A stretch of 64,000 bases of DNA from Mangrovimonas sp. YM274 (lineage in GTDB: Bacteria > Bacteroidota > Bacteroidia > Flavobacteriales > Flavobacteriaceae), in NCBI RefSeq assembly GCF_030908385.1, contig NZ_CP133091.1:965501-1029500 (forward strand). Reading direction: 5' to 3'. Below the pieces are notes generated by a model. That model had not been told where the DNA came from. It saw only the letters and a list, made by a program, of their open reading frames with translations, and made no database searches. The position numbers were made by a program, and so were the translations under genes. Positions 1-9,057 of the stretch are shown piece after piece; position 1 is the stretch's first letter, and each line of letters opens with the position of its first letter.

Positions 1-2138
1 TGAATTTCCCGCCAGAAGATATCATTTTCGATCCTAACATTTTCCCAGTGGCTACTGGAATGGAAGAGCACAGGTTAAATGCATTGGATTTTTTCAATGC
101 CACAAAATGGATTCGTGAAAACTTGCCTTATGCCAATGTTTCGGGAGGGGTGAGTAATGTGTCCTTCTCTTTCAGAGGAAATAATGTAGTTCGTGAAGCT
201 ATCAATTCAGCATTTTTATTTCATGCCATTAAGCACGGAATGAATTTGGGTATTGTTAACCCAACGATGTTGGAGGTATATGACGAAATTCCAAAGGATT
301 TATTGGAACACGTCGAAGATGTATTGTTGGATAGAAGAGATGATGCTACGGAGCGTTTATTGGATTTTGCAGAAACCGTAAAAGGTGATAAAAAGGAAGA
401 TGTTGCCAAAGTTTTGGAATGGCGAAGTGATAGCCTGCAAGACCGTATCACTCATAGTTTGGTGAAGGGAATCGATACCTTTATAATCGAGGATGTTGAG
501 GAAGCAAGATTGACGGTCGAAAGGCCTATCGAGGTTATTGAAGGTCACTTGATGATTGGGATGAATGTGGTTGGAGATTTGTTCGGAAGTGGAAAAATGT
601 TTTTGCCTCAGGTGGTGAAATCGGCTAGGGTGATGAAAAAGGCAGTAGCCTATTTGCAACCATTTATTGAAGCAGAAAAGGACGGAAAGCAAGAGTATGC
701 CGGAAAGATTTTGATGGCGACCGTAAAAGGGGATGTCCACGATATTGGTAAAAATATTGTCAGCGTGGTTTTGGGGTGTAACAATTATGAGATTGTAGAC
801 CTTGGAGTAATGGTACCACCAGAAAAAATTATAGAAACAGCAAAAGCCGAAAAGGTGGATGCCATTGGTTTGAGTGGGTTGATTACACCGTCTTTGGACG
901 AAATGGTGTATCTGTCTAAAGAAATGGAAAAACAAAAGTTTACCATTCCATTGCTTATTGGAGGAGCAACTACTTCTAGAGCGCATTCCGCGGTGAAAAT
1001 TGCGCCGAATTATACCCATGCTGTGGTACATGTAAATGATGCTTCCAGAGCGGTAACTGTTGTAGGGAATTTGTTGCAGAAGGACAATGCAGTTTACAAA
1101 GAACAGATTCGTGAGGAGTATGAAAAATTCCGTGAACAGTTTTTAAAGCGCGGGAAAAAGAAGGATTATATCGACATTGAAGAGGCTAGAAAGCGCAAAT
1201 TCAAAATTGATTGGAATGCTGTTGACATTGTAAAGCCAAAGCACCTGGGGGTTCAGGTGGTAGAAGATTTCGATATCACCAAATTAGAAGCTTATATTGA
1301 TTGGAGTCCATTTTTTAGAAGTTGGGATTTGCATGGAAAATATCCAGAAATCCTAAAAGATGAAGTGGTTGGACAGCATGCGTCTGAATTGTATGCCGAT
1401 GCACAGGTATTGCTAAAGCGTATTTTTGATGAGAAGTTATTGGGGGCCAAAGCAGTTTTTGGACTGTTCCCTGCCAATACGGTGAATGACGATGATATTG
1501 AAGTGTATGATGAATCTGGAGCTGTAGAAGCAAAGTTTTTAACCTTACGTCAGCAATTGGATAAGCGTGAAGGCGTGTCAAATTTTGCCTTGTCGGATTT
1601 CGTGGCACCGAAAGAGTCAGGAAAACAGGATTACATAGGTTGTTTCTGTGTGAGTACTGGTTTTGGAACGGCTGAATTGGCCAAGCAATTTGAGGATAAC
1701 CATGACGATTATAATTCCATCATGATCAAAGCCCTTGCCGATCGTTTGGCAGAAGCTTACGCTGAATATTTGCATAAGGAAGTTAGAACGGATATTTGGG
1801 GCTATGTGCAAGACGAGAATTTATCCAATGAAGAATTGATTAAAGAAAACTATAAAGGCATCCGTCCAGCGCCGGGATATCCAGCCTGTCCAGACCACTT
1901 GGAAAAGAAAACCATCTGGAAATTGTTGCAGGTAAAGGAAAACATTGGGGTAGAGTTGACCGATAGTTTGGCCATGTGGCCAGCGGCTAGTGTAAGTGGG
2001 TATTATTTTGCCAACAAAGATGCCAAATATTTTGGGTTGGGTAAAATAACCGAAGACCAATTGAAGGAATATGCCAAGCGTAGAGGGATTTCAAATGATG
2101 AGGCCGAAAAATGGCTAAATCCAAATTTGGCTGATTAA
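1..2138 (+). CDS. metH: Methionine synthase, cobalamin-dependent (MetH), 3' part
   Basis: The frame is open from base 3, so the gene begins left of the window; the GTG at 48 is only an internal codon. The visible part starts inside the pterin (methyltetrahydrofolate)-binding domain (IIFDPNIF motif), continues through the four-helix cap and the B12-binding Rossmann domain with DVHDIG (axial His codon 738-740), and ends with the AdoMet reactivation domain, whose [12 protein letters not shown] motif starts at base 1863. MetH transfers a methyl group from methyltetrahydrofolate to homocysteine in the cytoplasm. metF follows by 60 bases, the usual pairing because MetF makes the substrate. The homocysteine-binding part is not visible; in many Bacteroidota it is a separate upstream gene. 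Confidence 0.97.
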   Translation, partial: NFPPEDIIFDPNIFPVATGMEEHRLNALDFFNATKWIRENLPYANVSGGVSNVSFSFRGNNVVREAINSAFLFHAIKHGMNLGIVNPTMLEVYDEIPKDLLEHVEDVLLDRRDDATERLLDFAETVKGDKKEDVAKVLEWRSDSLQDRITHSLVKGIDTFIIEDVEEARLTVERPIEVIEGHLMIGMNVVGDLFGSGKMFLPQVVKSARVMKKAVAYLQPFIEAEKDGKQEYAGKILMATVKGDVHDIGKNIVSVVLGCNNYEIVDLGVMVPPEKIIETAKAEKVDAIGLSGLITPSLDEMVYLSKEMEKQKFTIPLLIGGATTSRAHSAVKIAPNYTHAVVHVNDASRAVTVVGNLLQKDNAVYKEQIREEYEKFREQFLKRGKKKDYIDIEEARKRKFKIDWNAVDIVKPKHLGVQVVEDFDITKLEAYIDWSPFFRSWDLHGKYPEILKDEVVGQHASELYADAQVLLKRIFDEKLLGAKAVFGLFPANTVNDDDIEVYDESGAVEAKFLTLRQQLDKREGVSNFALSDFVAPKESGKQDYIGCFCVSTGFGTAELAKQFEDNHDDYNSIMIKALADRLAEAYAEYLHKEVRTDIWGYVQDENLSNEELIKENYKGIRPAPGYPACPDHLEKKTIWKLLQVKENIGVELTDSLAMWPAASVSGYYFANKDAKYFGLGKITEDQLKEYAKRRGISNDEAEKWLNPNLAD

Positions 2139-2198
2139 TTTAGAAGCCGCACTAAAAAAAGACAGTAATTAAACACTTTTCCAACTGAGGGAAATATT

Positions 2199-3152
2199 AT
2201 GAAAGTAACAGATCATATCAAACAGGCCAAGGGCAAAACATTGTTTTCATTTGAAATCATACCTCCAAAAAAGGGGAGCAATATTCAGGAACTATACAAT
2301 AATATTGACCCTTTAATGGAGTTTAAACCGCCATTCATTGATGTCACTACGTCTCGTGAAGAGTACGTGTATATTGATAGGAATGGGTTGTTGGATAGAA
2401 AGATTACAAGAATGCGTCCAGGAACGGTTGGAATCTGTGCATCGATAAAGCATAAGTACAATGTCGATACGGTGCCTCATGTACTCTGCGGAGGTTTTAC
2501 AAAGGAGGAAACCGAATATGTATTGGTAGACTGTCACTATCTGGGGATTGAAAATGTCATGGCGTTGCGAGGCGATGCCATGAGCCACCAAAAGTATTTT
2601 GAACCAGCGAAGGGAGGTCATACTTATGCTAGTGAATTGGTAAAACAGATTCAGGATTTGAATGAGGGGAAATACCTTCACGATGTTATTGAAGCCGACG
2701 ATAGAGCTGATTTTTGTATTGGTGTAGCTGGTTATCCAGAAAAACACATTGAAGCACCTTCACTTCAAACCGATTTGAAGCGTTTAAAGGAAAAGGTGGA
2801 TGCCGGTGCTGATTATGTGGTGACCCAAATGTTCTTCGATAACAAACGTTATTTCGAATTTGTAAATGCTGCTAAAGAAGCAGGGATTGATGTGCCAATC
2901 ATTCCGGGGATTAAACCTATTGCCGTAAAGCGCCATTTACAGCTGTTGCCACATGTGTTTAAAATTGATTTGCCGGAAGAACTGATTTCAGCAGTCGAAA
3001 ATAGTAAGGACAATAAGGCGGTACGCCAAGTTGGTATAGAATGGGCCATTCAACAGTCTAAGGAATTATTGGAGGCAGGAGTGCCTGTGTTGCACTATTA
3101 CTCTATGGGGAAAAGTGACAATATAAAGGCTATTGCAGAACACTTGTTTTAA
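2199..3152 (+). CDS. metF: Methylenetetrahydrofolate reductase
   Basis: This 317-residue protein matches the MetF family in length and in its FAD-dependent TIM-barrel sequence (FSFEIIPPKKG near the N-terminus, DYVVTQMFFDN and PIIPGIKPI in the C-terminal half). It reduces 5,10-methylene- to 5-methyltetrahydrofolate, the methyl donor for the MetH encoded just upstream. The ATG at 2199 places the family's N-terminal strand correctly. A 60-base gap without an obvious terminator separates it from metH, so the two are probably co-transcribed. No truncation is seen. Confidence 0.96.
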   Translation: MKVTDHIKQAKGKTLFSFEIIPPKKGSNIQELYNNIDPLMEFKPPFIDVTTSREEYVYIDRNGLLDRKITRMRPGTVGICASIKHKYNVDTVPHVLCGGFTKEETEYVLVDCHYLGIENVMALRGDAMSHQKYFEPAKGGHTYASELVKQIQDLNEGKYLHDVIEADDRADFCIGVAGYPEKHIEAPSLQTDLKRLKEKVDAGADYVVTQMFFDNKRYFEFVNAAKEAGIDVPIIPGIKPIAVKRHLQLLPHVFKIDLPEELISAVENSKDNKAVRQVGIEWAIQQSKELLEAGVPVLHYYSMGKSDNIKAIAEHLF

Positions 3153-3186
3153 TTATTCTACTATTTTTGCCCCCATAATCCAGCCT

Positions 3187-4281
3187 ATGAAGCATCTATT
3201 TTCCTGCCTGTTTTTTTTATGGATCGGAGTTCTTTTTTCTCAAGAAACTGAGACTAAGTATTCTACTGTAGAAGTCAATTATTTTAAAGGGAACATAGCG
3301 CTTCACAACAACAGTATTCTACACTTAATCAAAGGACATCCCGAAGGTTTTATTGTTAGTTGGAACAAGAAAACCTTTGGGTTCAATGATTGGGAACAGC
3401 GTTATAATTATCCAGATTATGGTGTGTCTTTTGCTTACCAAAATTTAAAGAATGATGTTCTAGGGAATAATTACGCGCTATATGCCCATTATAACTTTTA
3501 CTTTTTTAAGCGGAATTTAATGTTGCGTATTGGTCAAGGATTGGCTTATGCTACAAATCCTTATGATAAGTATGATAACTTTAAGAATGTGGCCTTTGGG
3601 TCGCATGTGTTGAGCAGTACTTACTTGATGCTGAATTATAAAAAAGAACGCATTTTTGATAGATTTGGAATTCAGGGAGGTTTGAGTTTGATTCATTATT
3701 CCAATGCCAATGTAAAGGCACCCAATACTAGCGTGAATTCAATGACGTTAAATGTAGGGGTGGTTTACAGTTTGGAGGAAAGTGATCCTGAGTATATCGA
3801 CGATTTAACAAAGGAGAAATTTACTGAACCTATCAAATATAATTTGGTGTTTCGAACAGGAATCAATGAAAGCGACGTTATAGATAGTGGCAGGTTTCCA
3901 TTTTATGTGTTGTCTGCCTATGCCGATAAAAGTTTGGGGCATAAAAGTGCCATTCAGTTAGGAGCTGATGTGTTTTTCTCTAAGTTTTTAAAGGAATTAA
4001 TTTATTACCAATCGGTAGCTTTTCCAGAGGAAAATGTTTCTGGGGATGAAGATTGGAAACGTGTGGGGATTTTTGCAGGTCACGAATTGTTCATCAATAA
4101 AATGTCGGTGGTAACCCAAGTAGGATACTATGTGTATTATCCTTTCGATTTTGAGGGGCGTACTTATTTTAGAGTAGGTTTAAAACGTTATTTTGGAGAT
4201 AAAGTATTTGCAGCTTTAACATTGAAATCGCATGGAGCTAAAGCAGAAGCCGTTGAACTAGGAGTTGGAATTCGATTATAG
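3187..4281 (+). CDS. Acyloxyacyl hydrolase / PagL-like lipid A deacylase family
   Basis: I take the ATG at 3187, not an upstream in-frame codon at 3133 that overlaps metF, because it begins a clean signal peptide (MKHLFSCLFFLWIGVLFSQ). The 364-residue product has alternating aromatic strands typical of an outer-membrane beta-barrel. The HYSNANVKAPN segment (His170, Ser172, Asn173) resembles the His-x-Ser active site of PagL-type lipid A 3-O-deacylases (PF09411). The glutamate that completes the Pseudomonas PagL triad appears to be Asn184 here, so activity is uncertain. It is longer than PagL (about 170 residues), with a C-terminal extension. The next gene starts 3 bases after its stop codon. 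Confidence 0.72.
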   Translation: MKHLFSCLFFLWIGVLFSQETETKYSTVEVNYFKGNIALHNNSILHLIKGHPEGFIVSWNKKTFGFNDWEQRYNYPDYGVSFAYQNLKNDVLGNNYALYAHYNFYFFKRNLMLRIGQGLAYATNPYDKYDNFKNVAFGSHVLSSTYLMLNYKKERIFDRFGIQGGLSLIHYSNANVKAPNTSVNSMTLNVGVVYSLEESDPEYIDDLTKEKFTEPIKYNLVFRTGINESDVIDSGRFPFYVLSAYADKSLGHKSAIQLGADVFFSKFLKELIYYQSVAFPEENVSGDEDWKRVGIFAGHELFINKMSVVTQVGYYVYYPFDFEGRTYFRVGLKRYFGDKVFAALTLKSHGAKAEAVELGVGIRL

Positions 4282-4283
4282 GT

Positions 4284-5030
4284 ATGAGAAAGCTAATTTA
4301 CATTTTCGTTTTATTATTGATGGTTGCTTGCGACAGTGAGAATGCCAATGATTGTTTTCAAACTTCAGGAAGCATCATTCAGCAGGAATTTGAAGTGTCT
4401 GAATTTGAACGGATTTTGGTGAATAGGGATATAGAACTGATTTTGGCCGAAGGTGATTTTCAGGTTTTGGTTGAAACGGGAGAAAATCTTATCAACGATG
4501 TATCTGTAAAAGTAGTGGATGGAGAGTTACAATTAGCCGACAATAATACGTGTAACTATGTGAGGGACTATGGTGTAACCAAGATGTATGTTACGGCACC
4601 AAATATTAAAACCATTAGAAGTTCTACGCAATACGACATTTCTTCGGAAGGAACCCTGAATTTTCCAAACCTTCAATTATTGTCTGAAGATTACAATGCG
4701 CCTGACAGTTTTACTACAGGAGATTTTAGATTGGATGTCAATGCAACTCAAATAAATATAGTAGCCAACAATATGGCGTCTTTCTACATCACAGGGCAAA
4801 CCGAAAATTTATTTGTTGGTTTTTATGCTGGAGCAGGGCGTTTTGAAGGTGAAGCCCTGATTGCGCAACATGTGGATATTTATCACCGCGGGAGCAATGA
4901 TATGATTGTAAATCCCCAACAATCTTTATCTGGAGAAATTTTAGGCCCTGGAGATGTAATTTCTCTAAACGAACCTTCAGAAGTTACTTTGGAAACCTTG
5001 TATACTGGAAATTTGATTATTCAGGATTAG
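4284..5030 (+). CDS. DUF2807 (GIN domain) lipoprotein
   Basis: This 248-residue protein starts with an SPII signal peptide (lipobox LLMVAC, Cys16), so it should be a lipoprotein. The rest is a repetitive beta-helix-like domain of the DUF2807 / GIN type: an opening VSEFERILVNRDIELIL strand followed by staggered strands ending near EVTLETLYTGN. The family is common and uncharacterised in Bacteroidota and is thought to be a surface or periplasmic head domain. It starts 3 bases after the PagL-like gene and is probably translated from the same mRNA. A short gap then separates it from convergent gldA. No enzymatic motif is visible. Confidence 0.8.
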   Translation: MRKLIYIFVLLLMVACDSENANDCFQTSGSIIQQEFEVSEFERILVNRDIELILAEGDFQVLVETGENLINDVSVKVVDGELQLADNNTCNYVRDYGVTKMYVTAPNIKTIRSSTQYDISSEGTLNFPNLQLLSEDYNAPDSFTTGDFRLDVNATQINIVANNMASFYITGQTENLFVGFYAGAGRFEGEALIAQHVDIYHRGSNDMIVNPQQSLSGEILGPGDVISLNEPSEVTLETLYTGNLIIQD

Positions 5031-5042
5031 AAGAGCATTCCT

Positions 5043-5939
5043 TTATTTATTTGTCAATTCTCTGAACAAACTTTCCAAACTTTCATTCTTTTGGTTCAGT
5101 TGAAGGATTTTGAGTTCATTGTCATGGGCAAAATCAAACACATGAGAACGCATGTCCTTAGTTGTGGAAAACGTGATTTCATATACAAAATCATGAACAT
5201 TAACTACCGATTTCACATGAGGCAATTTTTGTAAAAAGGCTTCTTCCACGCGATAATCAAACTCAACAATCACGGTTTGGTCTTTCCCTTCCCTAAGTTC
5301 AGAAAGGCGTTTGTCTGCCACAATTTCACCTTTGTTGATAATGATTACTCGGTCGCACATGGCTTCCACTTCTTGCATGATATGCGTAGATAGAAACACA
5401 GTTTTTTCCTTTCCCACATTTTTAATCAGTTGCCTGATGTCTACCAATTGGTTGGGGTCCAATCCTGTGGTAGGTTCATCCAAAATCAACACATCTGGGT
5501 TGTGAAGGAGTGCATTTGCCAATCCAACACGTTGCCGATATCCTTTTGAGAGCTGACCAATTTTTTTGTGGGCTTCGGGTGTCAATCCCGTAAGTTCAAT
5601 CACTTCTGCAATTCGCTCTTTGGCTACACTATAGACCCCTGCATTAAAATGAAGGTATTCCTTCACATACATTTCCAAATAAAGTGGATTGTGCTCCGGT
5701 AAATAGCCTACATGTTTCTGTACCTCTTTAGACGCGGAGTTCACGTCAAAATCACAAACTTTAGCCTCTCCGCTGCTGGCTTCGATATAAGTGGTTAGGA
5801 TTTTCATCATCGTTGATTTTCCAGCACCATTGGGACCTAAAAAACCAACAATTTCACCTTTGTTCACTTGGAAAGAAACATCGTTCAGAGCCTTTTGTGT
5901 GCCGTAAACTTTGGATATGTGCGCAACTGCTATTGACAT
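5043..5939 (-). CDS. gldA: Gliding-motility ABC transporter ATP-binding protein GldA
   Basis: The 298-residue ATPase has Walker A GPNGAGKST (35-43), the PEHNPLY stretch typical of GldA (81-87), signature LSKGYRQ (130-136) and Walker B VLILDE (150-155). In Flavobacterium johnsoniae, GldA works with the membrane subunits GldF and GldG, and loss abolishes gliding. gldF and gldG are not in this window, as is usual since gldA is normally unlinked. The C-terminal part after about 215 is the family's extension. A -7 element (TATTTTTG on the minus strand, complement of 5957-5964) lies about 18 bases before the ATG. Confidence 0.93.
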   Translation of the reverse strand: MSIAVAHISKVYGTQKALNDVSFQVNKGEIVGFLGPNGAGKSTMMKILTTYIEASSGEAKVCDFDVNSASKEVQKHVGYLPEHNPLYLEMYVKEYLHFNAGVYSVAKERIAEVIELTGLTPEAHKKIGQLSKGYRQRVGLANALLHNPDVLILDEPTTGLDPNQLVDIRQLIKNVGKEKTVFLSTHIMQEVEAMCDRVIIINKGEIVADKRLSELREGKDQTVIVEFDYRVEEAFLQKLPHVKSVVNVHDFVYEITFSTTKDMRSHVFDFAHDNELKILQLNQKNESLESLFRELTNK

Positions 5940-6066
5940 ATAGAGAATTGTTTGTCCAAAAATAGTAATTATATAGTTTAAACCTCGTATAGATGTAAAT
6001 TCGTGAAAAAAAATGGAAATGAAGAAAAAATTAAGGTCCAGGACTTTGATTTGTGGAAATATTAAT

Positions 6067-6074
6067 TACATTAG
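6067..6074 (+). promoter_or_regulatory. Candidate promoter -7 element for the aromatic operon
   Basis: TACATTAG (6067-6074) loosely fits the Bacteroidota -7 consensus TAnnTTTG, with a TTTG at 6045-6048 lying 18 bases upstream as a -33 element. Transcription would start near 6081, just before the leader peptide ATG at 6090. The match is imperfect (TTAG for TTTG). Confidence 0.35.
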
Positions 6075-6089
6075 CATTTCGTAACAGCA

Positions 6090-6167
6090 ATGAACACAAA
6101 TAATTATACATATTTTAACTGGTTTTATTTCTTTTTTAGCAAAAGAAACGAGACTCTGTATGTATAA
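6090..6167 (+). CDS. Aromatic leader peptide of the phe/tyr operon attenuator
   Basis: An ATG at 6090 opens a 25-codon frame ending in TAA at 6165-6167. Ten of 25 residues are aromatic: Tyr6, Tyr8, Phe9, Trp11, Phe12, Tyr13, Phe14-16 and Tyr24. It lies 56 bases before the prephenate dehydratase gene and just upstream of a terminator hairpin (6191-6221). CGAGACT, inside its last codons (6149-6155), is the exact complement of AGTCTCG (6191-6197), the 5' arm of that terminator. This is the arrangement of classical ribosome-stalling attenuators such as enterobacterial pheL. A scarcity of charged Phe, Tyr or Trp tRNA would stall the ribosome and favour the antiterminator. That is my inference; the sequence shows only the pieces. 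Confidence 0.82.
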   Translation: MNTNNYTYFNWFYFFFSKRNETLYV

Positions 6168-6183
6168 TTTATAGCTATAAATT
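6166..6183 (+). promoter_or_regulatory. Palindrome in the attenuator leader
   Basis: AATTTATAGCTATAAATT is a perfect 18-base palindrome lying between the two antiterminator arms. It could stack as an inner hairpin within the antiterminator fold, or act as a pause hairpin that keeps RNA polymerase in step with the leader ribosome. Its 5' end overlaps the leader stop codon. Confidence 0.5.
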
Positions 6184-6190
6184 TAATATA

Positions 6191-6221
6191 AGTCTCGATG
6201 AAAATCGGGACTTTTTTTTTT
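6191..6221 (+). terminator. Attenuator terminator before pheA
   Basis: AGTCTCGA (6191-6198) pairs with TCGGGACT (6205-6212) with one G-U pair and a six-base loop, followed by about ten T residues. It sits only two bases before the pheA ATG, so it can serve only to abort transcription of the operon. CGAGACT at 6149-6155 competes perfectly for its 5' arm. Confidence 0.85.
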
Positions 6222-6223
6222 AC

Positions 6224-7051
6224 ATGATAAAGTCAGTTGCAATACAGGGAATAAAGGGGTCTTTTCATCATATTGTCTGCCAACAATATTTTAATGATGA
6301 TGTTATTATTGATGAATGCTTGTCTTTTGATACAGCGGTAAACAGTTTGCTTACCGATAAAAGTGATGCCGTGATTATGGCTATAGAAAACTCCATTGCG
6401 GGTTCTATTATTCCAAATTACGCTTTGCTTGACACCCATAACCTGCATGTTATTGGAGAGCATTATTTAGATATTCAGCATCATTTAATGGCCTTGCCAA
6501 ATCAGTCCATCGAGGAGATTCACGAAGTGTATTCACACCCTATGGCCTTGCTACAGTGTAAGGAGTTTTTTAAAAAGCATTCGCACATCAAGTTAATTGA
6601 AGACAAGGATACGGCTGAAGTGGCGGAGCGAATCAAAACCAAGGGACTTAAAAATGTGGCAGCTATTGCCAGCCGTTTAGCGGCGGAATTGTTTGAGCTT
6701 CAAATTTTGGCGGAAAGTATCCAAACCATTGCTCATAACGAGACCCGTTTTGTGATTGTGAAAAAACAAAATTCTGAAATTTCTAAAGAGGAAATCAATA
6801 AAGCGTCTCTTAAATTTGAATTGGACCATAAACGTGGTAGCTTAGCTACAGTGCTTAATGTAATGAGTGATTGTAAATTGAACTTGACCAAAATACAATC
6901 TTTACCAAAAATTGAGACCCCTTGGAAGTATGCCTTTTTTGTGGATGTCACTTTTGAAGCCTATGCCGATTATGATAAGGCGAAATCCATTTTAAAAATC
7001 ATGTCTCAGGACCTAAAAATATTGGGCGAATATAAAAACGCTAAACTATGA
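6224..7051 (+). CDS. pheA: Prephenate dehydratase
   Basis: The 275-residue protein contains a prephenate dehydratase domain (IQGIKGSFHH at the start, AIENSIAGSI, and the NETRFVIV catalytic loop near residue 170) followed by a C-terminal ACT domain with the SLATVLNVM and LTKIQSLP motifs, the usual site of phenylalanine feedback inhibition. It converts prephenate to phenylpyruvate. There is no fused chorismate mutase; that activity is supplied by the last gene of the operon. It is the first gene behind the leader peptide and attenuator, and it overlaps the next gene by four bases (ATGA), which suggests translational coupling. Confidence 0.95.
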   Translation: MIKSVAIQGIKGSFHHIVCQQYFNDDVIIDECLSFDTAVNSLLTDKSDAVIMAIENSIAGSIIPNYALLDTHNLHVIGEHYLDIQHHLMALPNQSIEEIHEVYSHPMALLQCKEFFKKHSHIKLIEDKDTAEVAERIKTKGLKNVAAIASRLAAELFELQILAESIQTIAHNETRFVIVKKQNSEISKEEINKASLKFELDHKRGSLATVLNVMSDCKLNLTKIQSLPKIETPWKYAFFVDVTFEAYADYDKAKSILKIMSQDLKILGEYKNAKL

Positions 7052-8193
7052 TTACAGTAGCTGACAGGTTACATACAGTGGAGGAATATTATTTCTCAAA
7101 AAAACTGAAGGAAGTGGCATTGCTAAAGGCACACGGCAAGCCTATTATCAATTTAGGCATTGGAAGCCCAGATTTGGAGCCGCCCATGAAAGTGTTGGCA
7201 GCTATCACAGATAGTCTTTCTGATCCTTCGGCGCATAAATATCAAAACTACTATGGTTTGCCAGAGCTGCGGGAAGCCATTACGGTGTTTTACCGAGAGA
7301 GGTTTGAAGTGGCTTTAAGCCCGACAACGGAAGTGTTGCCGCTTATGGGAAGTAAGGAAGGAATCATGCATGTTTCCATGGCTTTTTTAAATGAAGGCGA
7401 TGAGGTGTTGATTCCCAATCCGGGATATCCAACCTATACATCGGTAACCAAATTGGTGGGTGCTGTGCCTGTGTTCTACGATTTAAATGAAAAAGGGAAG
7501 TGGTTGCCGAACTTGATCGAACTGGAAAAGCAGGATTTGAGTAAGGTGAAGTTGATGTGGCTAAGCTATCCGCACATGCCAACTGGAGCTGCAGCGCCAA
7601 ACAAGTTTTATGAAGATGTGATTGCTTTTGCCAAACGCAACAACATTTTATTGGTGAATGACAATCCGTATAGTTTTATTTTGAATGAACATCCTAGAAG
7701 TATCTTGAAATACAAAGGCGCGAAGGATTGCTGTTTGGAATTGAATTCGTTGAGTAAAACCTTTAACATGGCCGGTTGGCGTGTGGGAATGGTTTTGGGA
7801 AAATCTGATTATATCAATGCCATTGTCAAGGTAAAGAGCAATATGGATTCGGGGATGTTTTACGGCATTCAGAAAGGTGCCATTGAAGCCTTAAAATGTT
7901 CTGAAATGTGGTATGTAAGCCTTAACAGTGTTTACGAAAAGCGTCGAGAGTTGGTTTGGCAATTGGCAGAAGCCCTAAACTGTACATTTGATAGAACTGC
8001 CTCGGGGATGTTCGTCTGGGCCAAGTTGCCCGATTTTGTAAAGGCCGAAGAATTTATAGATATATTGTTGAAGAACAATTCCATTTTTATTGCCCCAGGC
8101 ACTGTTTTTGGAACCAATGGAGAAGGCTATATTCGGTTTTCATTGTGTGCCCCATTAGAAGATATAGAAGAAGCGATAGCTAGAGTTAAGTAG
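7048..8193 (+). CDS. Class I/II PLP aminotransferase (aromatic/aspartate type)
   Basis: This 381-residue fold-type I aminotransferase has the PLP-binding lysine in SLSKTFNMAGWRVG (Lys237), the NPGYPTY substrate loop and the C-terminal IRFSLCAP motif with the carboxylate-binding Arg. Its place between prephenate dehydratase and prephenate dehydrogenase indicates that it transaminates phenylpyruvate and 4-hydroxyphenylpyruvate to Phe and Tyr. By sequence alone it could also be an aspartate, methionine or LL-diaminopimelate aminotransferase relative. It overlaps pheA by four bases and is followed after one base by tyrA. Confidence 0.88.
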   Translation: MITVADRLHTVEEYYFSKKLKEVALLKAHGKPIINLGIGSPDLEPPMKVLAAITDSLSDPSAHKYQNYYGLPELREAITVFYRERFEVALSPTTEVLPLMGSKEGIMHVSMAFLNEGDEVLIPNPGYPTYTSVTKLVGAVPVFYDLNEKGKWLPNLIELEKQDLSKVKLMWLSYPHMPTGAAAPNKFYEDVIAFAKRNNILLVNDNPYSFILNEHPRSILKYKGAKDCCLELNSLSKTFNMAGWRVGMVLGKSDYINAIVKVKSNMDSGMFYGIQKGAIEALKCSEMWYVSLNSVYEKRRELVWQLAEALNCTFDRTASGMFVWAKLPDFVKAEEFIDILLKNNSIFIAPGTVFGTNGEGYIRFSLCAPLEDIEEAIARVK

Positions 8194-8194
8194 T

Positions 8195-9046
8195 ATGAAA
8201 AATATTTACATCATAGGGATTGGGTTGATTGGCGGAAGCATTGCCAAAGATATTAAGCGCCTGAGCGAGAATATAACAATTCATGGTATTGACCACAATC
8301 CAAAACATTTGGAACAGGCCAAGGATTTGGGAATTATAGATAAAAAGGCTACTATGGAGTCCTTGCCCCAAGCAGATATTATTGTGGTTGCTGTGCCCGT
8401 GGATGCTACCGTTACACTATTGCCTAAAGTCTTGGATTTGGTGCATGACGATGCCTTGGTGATTGATGCCGGTTCCACCAAAAATGATATTTGTAAAGTG
8501 GTGGAAAATCATCCAAAACGAAGAAATTTTTTGGCCACCCATCCCATTGCGGGAACCGAGTTTTCTGGACCTTCGGCTGCTATTGAAGGGTTATTTGTAG
8601 GGAAAACCAACATAATTTGTGAGGTGGAAAAAACAGCATTCAAATTGCAGGAATTGGCCTTAAATATTTTCAAAATTATGGGCATGAGGATTCGGTATAT
8701 GAATCCCGAGGCGCACGACAAACACATTGCCTATGTATCGCATTTGTCACATATCAGTTCTTTCATGTTGGGGAAAACCGTAATTGAAAAGGAAAAAAAT
8801 GAGCGTGATATTTTTGACTTGGCGGGAAGTGGATTCGAGAGTACGGTGCGTTTGGCTAAAAGTTCACCAGAAATGTGGACTCCAATTTTTAAACAGAACA
8901 AGGTCAATGTCATTGAAACTTTGGAAGAGTATATAGACAACCTCACAAGATTCAAGGAGTTTATGAAGGCAGATGAGTTTGATGAAATTTACAATGAAAT
9001 GAAAAGTACCAATCATATTAAAGACATATTAAAAGGAATCGTTTAA
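8195..9046 (+). CDS. tyrA: Prephenate dehydrogenase
   Basis: The 283-residue protein opens with the NAD(P)-binding GIGLIGGSIA motif, followed by the TyrA segments VIDAGSTK and THPIAGTEFSGP, and a helical dimerisation domain (HVSHLSH-like HIAYVSHLSH). It oxidatively decarboxylates prephenate to 4-hydroxyphenylpyruvate, the precursor of Tyr. It lacks both a fused chorismate mutase and a C-terminal ACT domain. It begins one base after the aminotransferase stop codon, in the attenuated aromatic operon, so Tyr supply shares control with Phe. Confidence 0.94.
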   Translation: MKNIYIIGIGLIGGSIAKDIKRLSENITIHGIDHNPKHLEQAKDLGIIDKKATMESLPQADIIVVAVPVDATVTLLPKVLDLVHDDALVIDAGSTKNDICKVVENHPKRRNFLATHPIAGTEFSGPSAAIEGLFVGKTNIICEVEKTAFKLQELALNIFKIMGMRIRYMNPEAHDKHIAYVSHLSHISSFMLGKTVIEKEKNERDIFDLAGSGFESTVRLAKSSPEMWTPIFKQNKVNVIETLEEYIDNLTRFKEFMKADEFDEIYNEMKSTNHIKDILKGIV

Positions 9047-9057
9047 AACAGAGCATA

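Noticed and set aside
357-1031. 224-codon minus-strand open frame opposite metH
   Set aside because: It mirrors the coding frame of metH, has a composition unlike real proteins here (many His, Phe, Asn), and no promoter. It is a shadow frame.
3133-3186. Upstream start for the PagL-like gene
   Set aside because: It would overlap metF and place 18 non-hydrophobic residues before a clear signal peptide.
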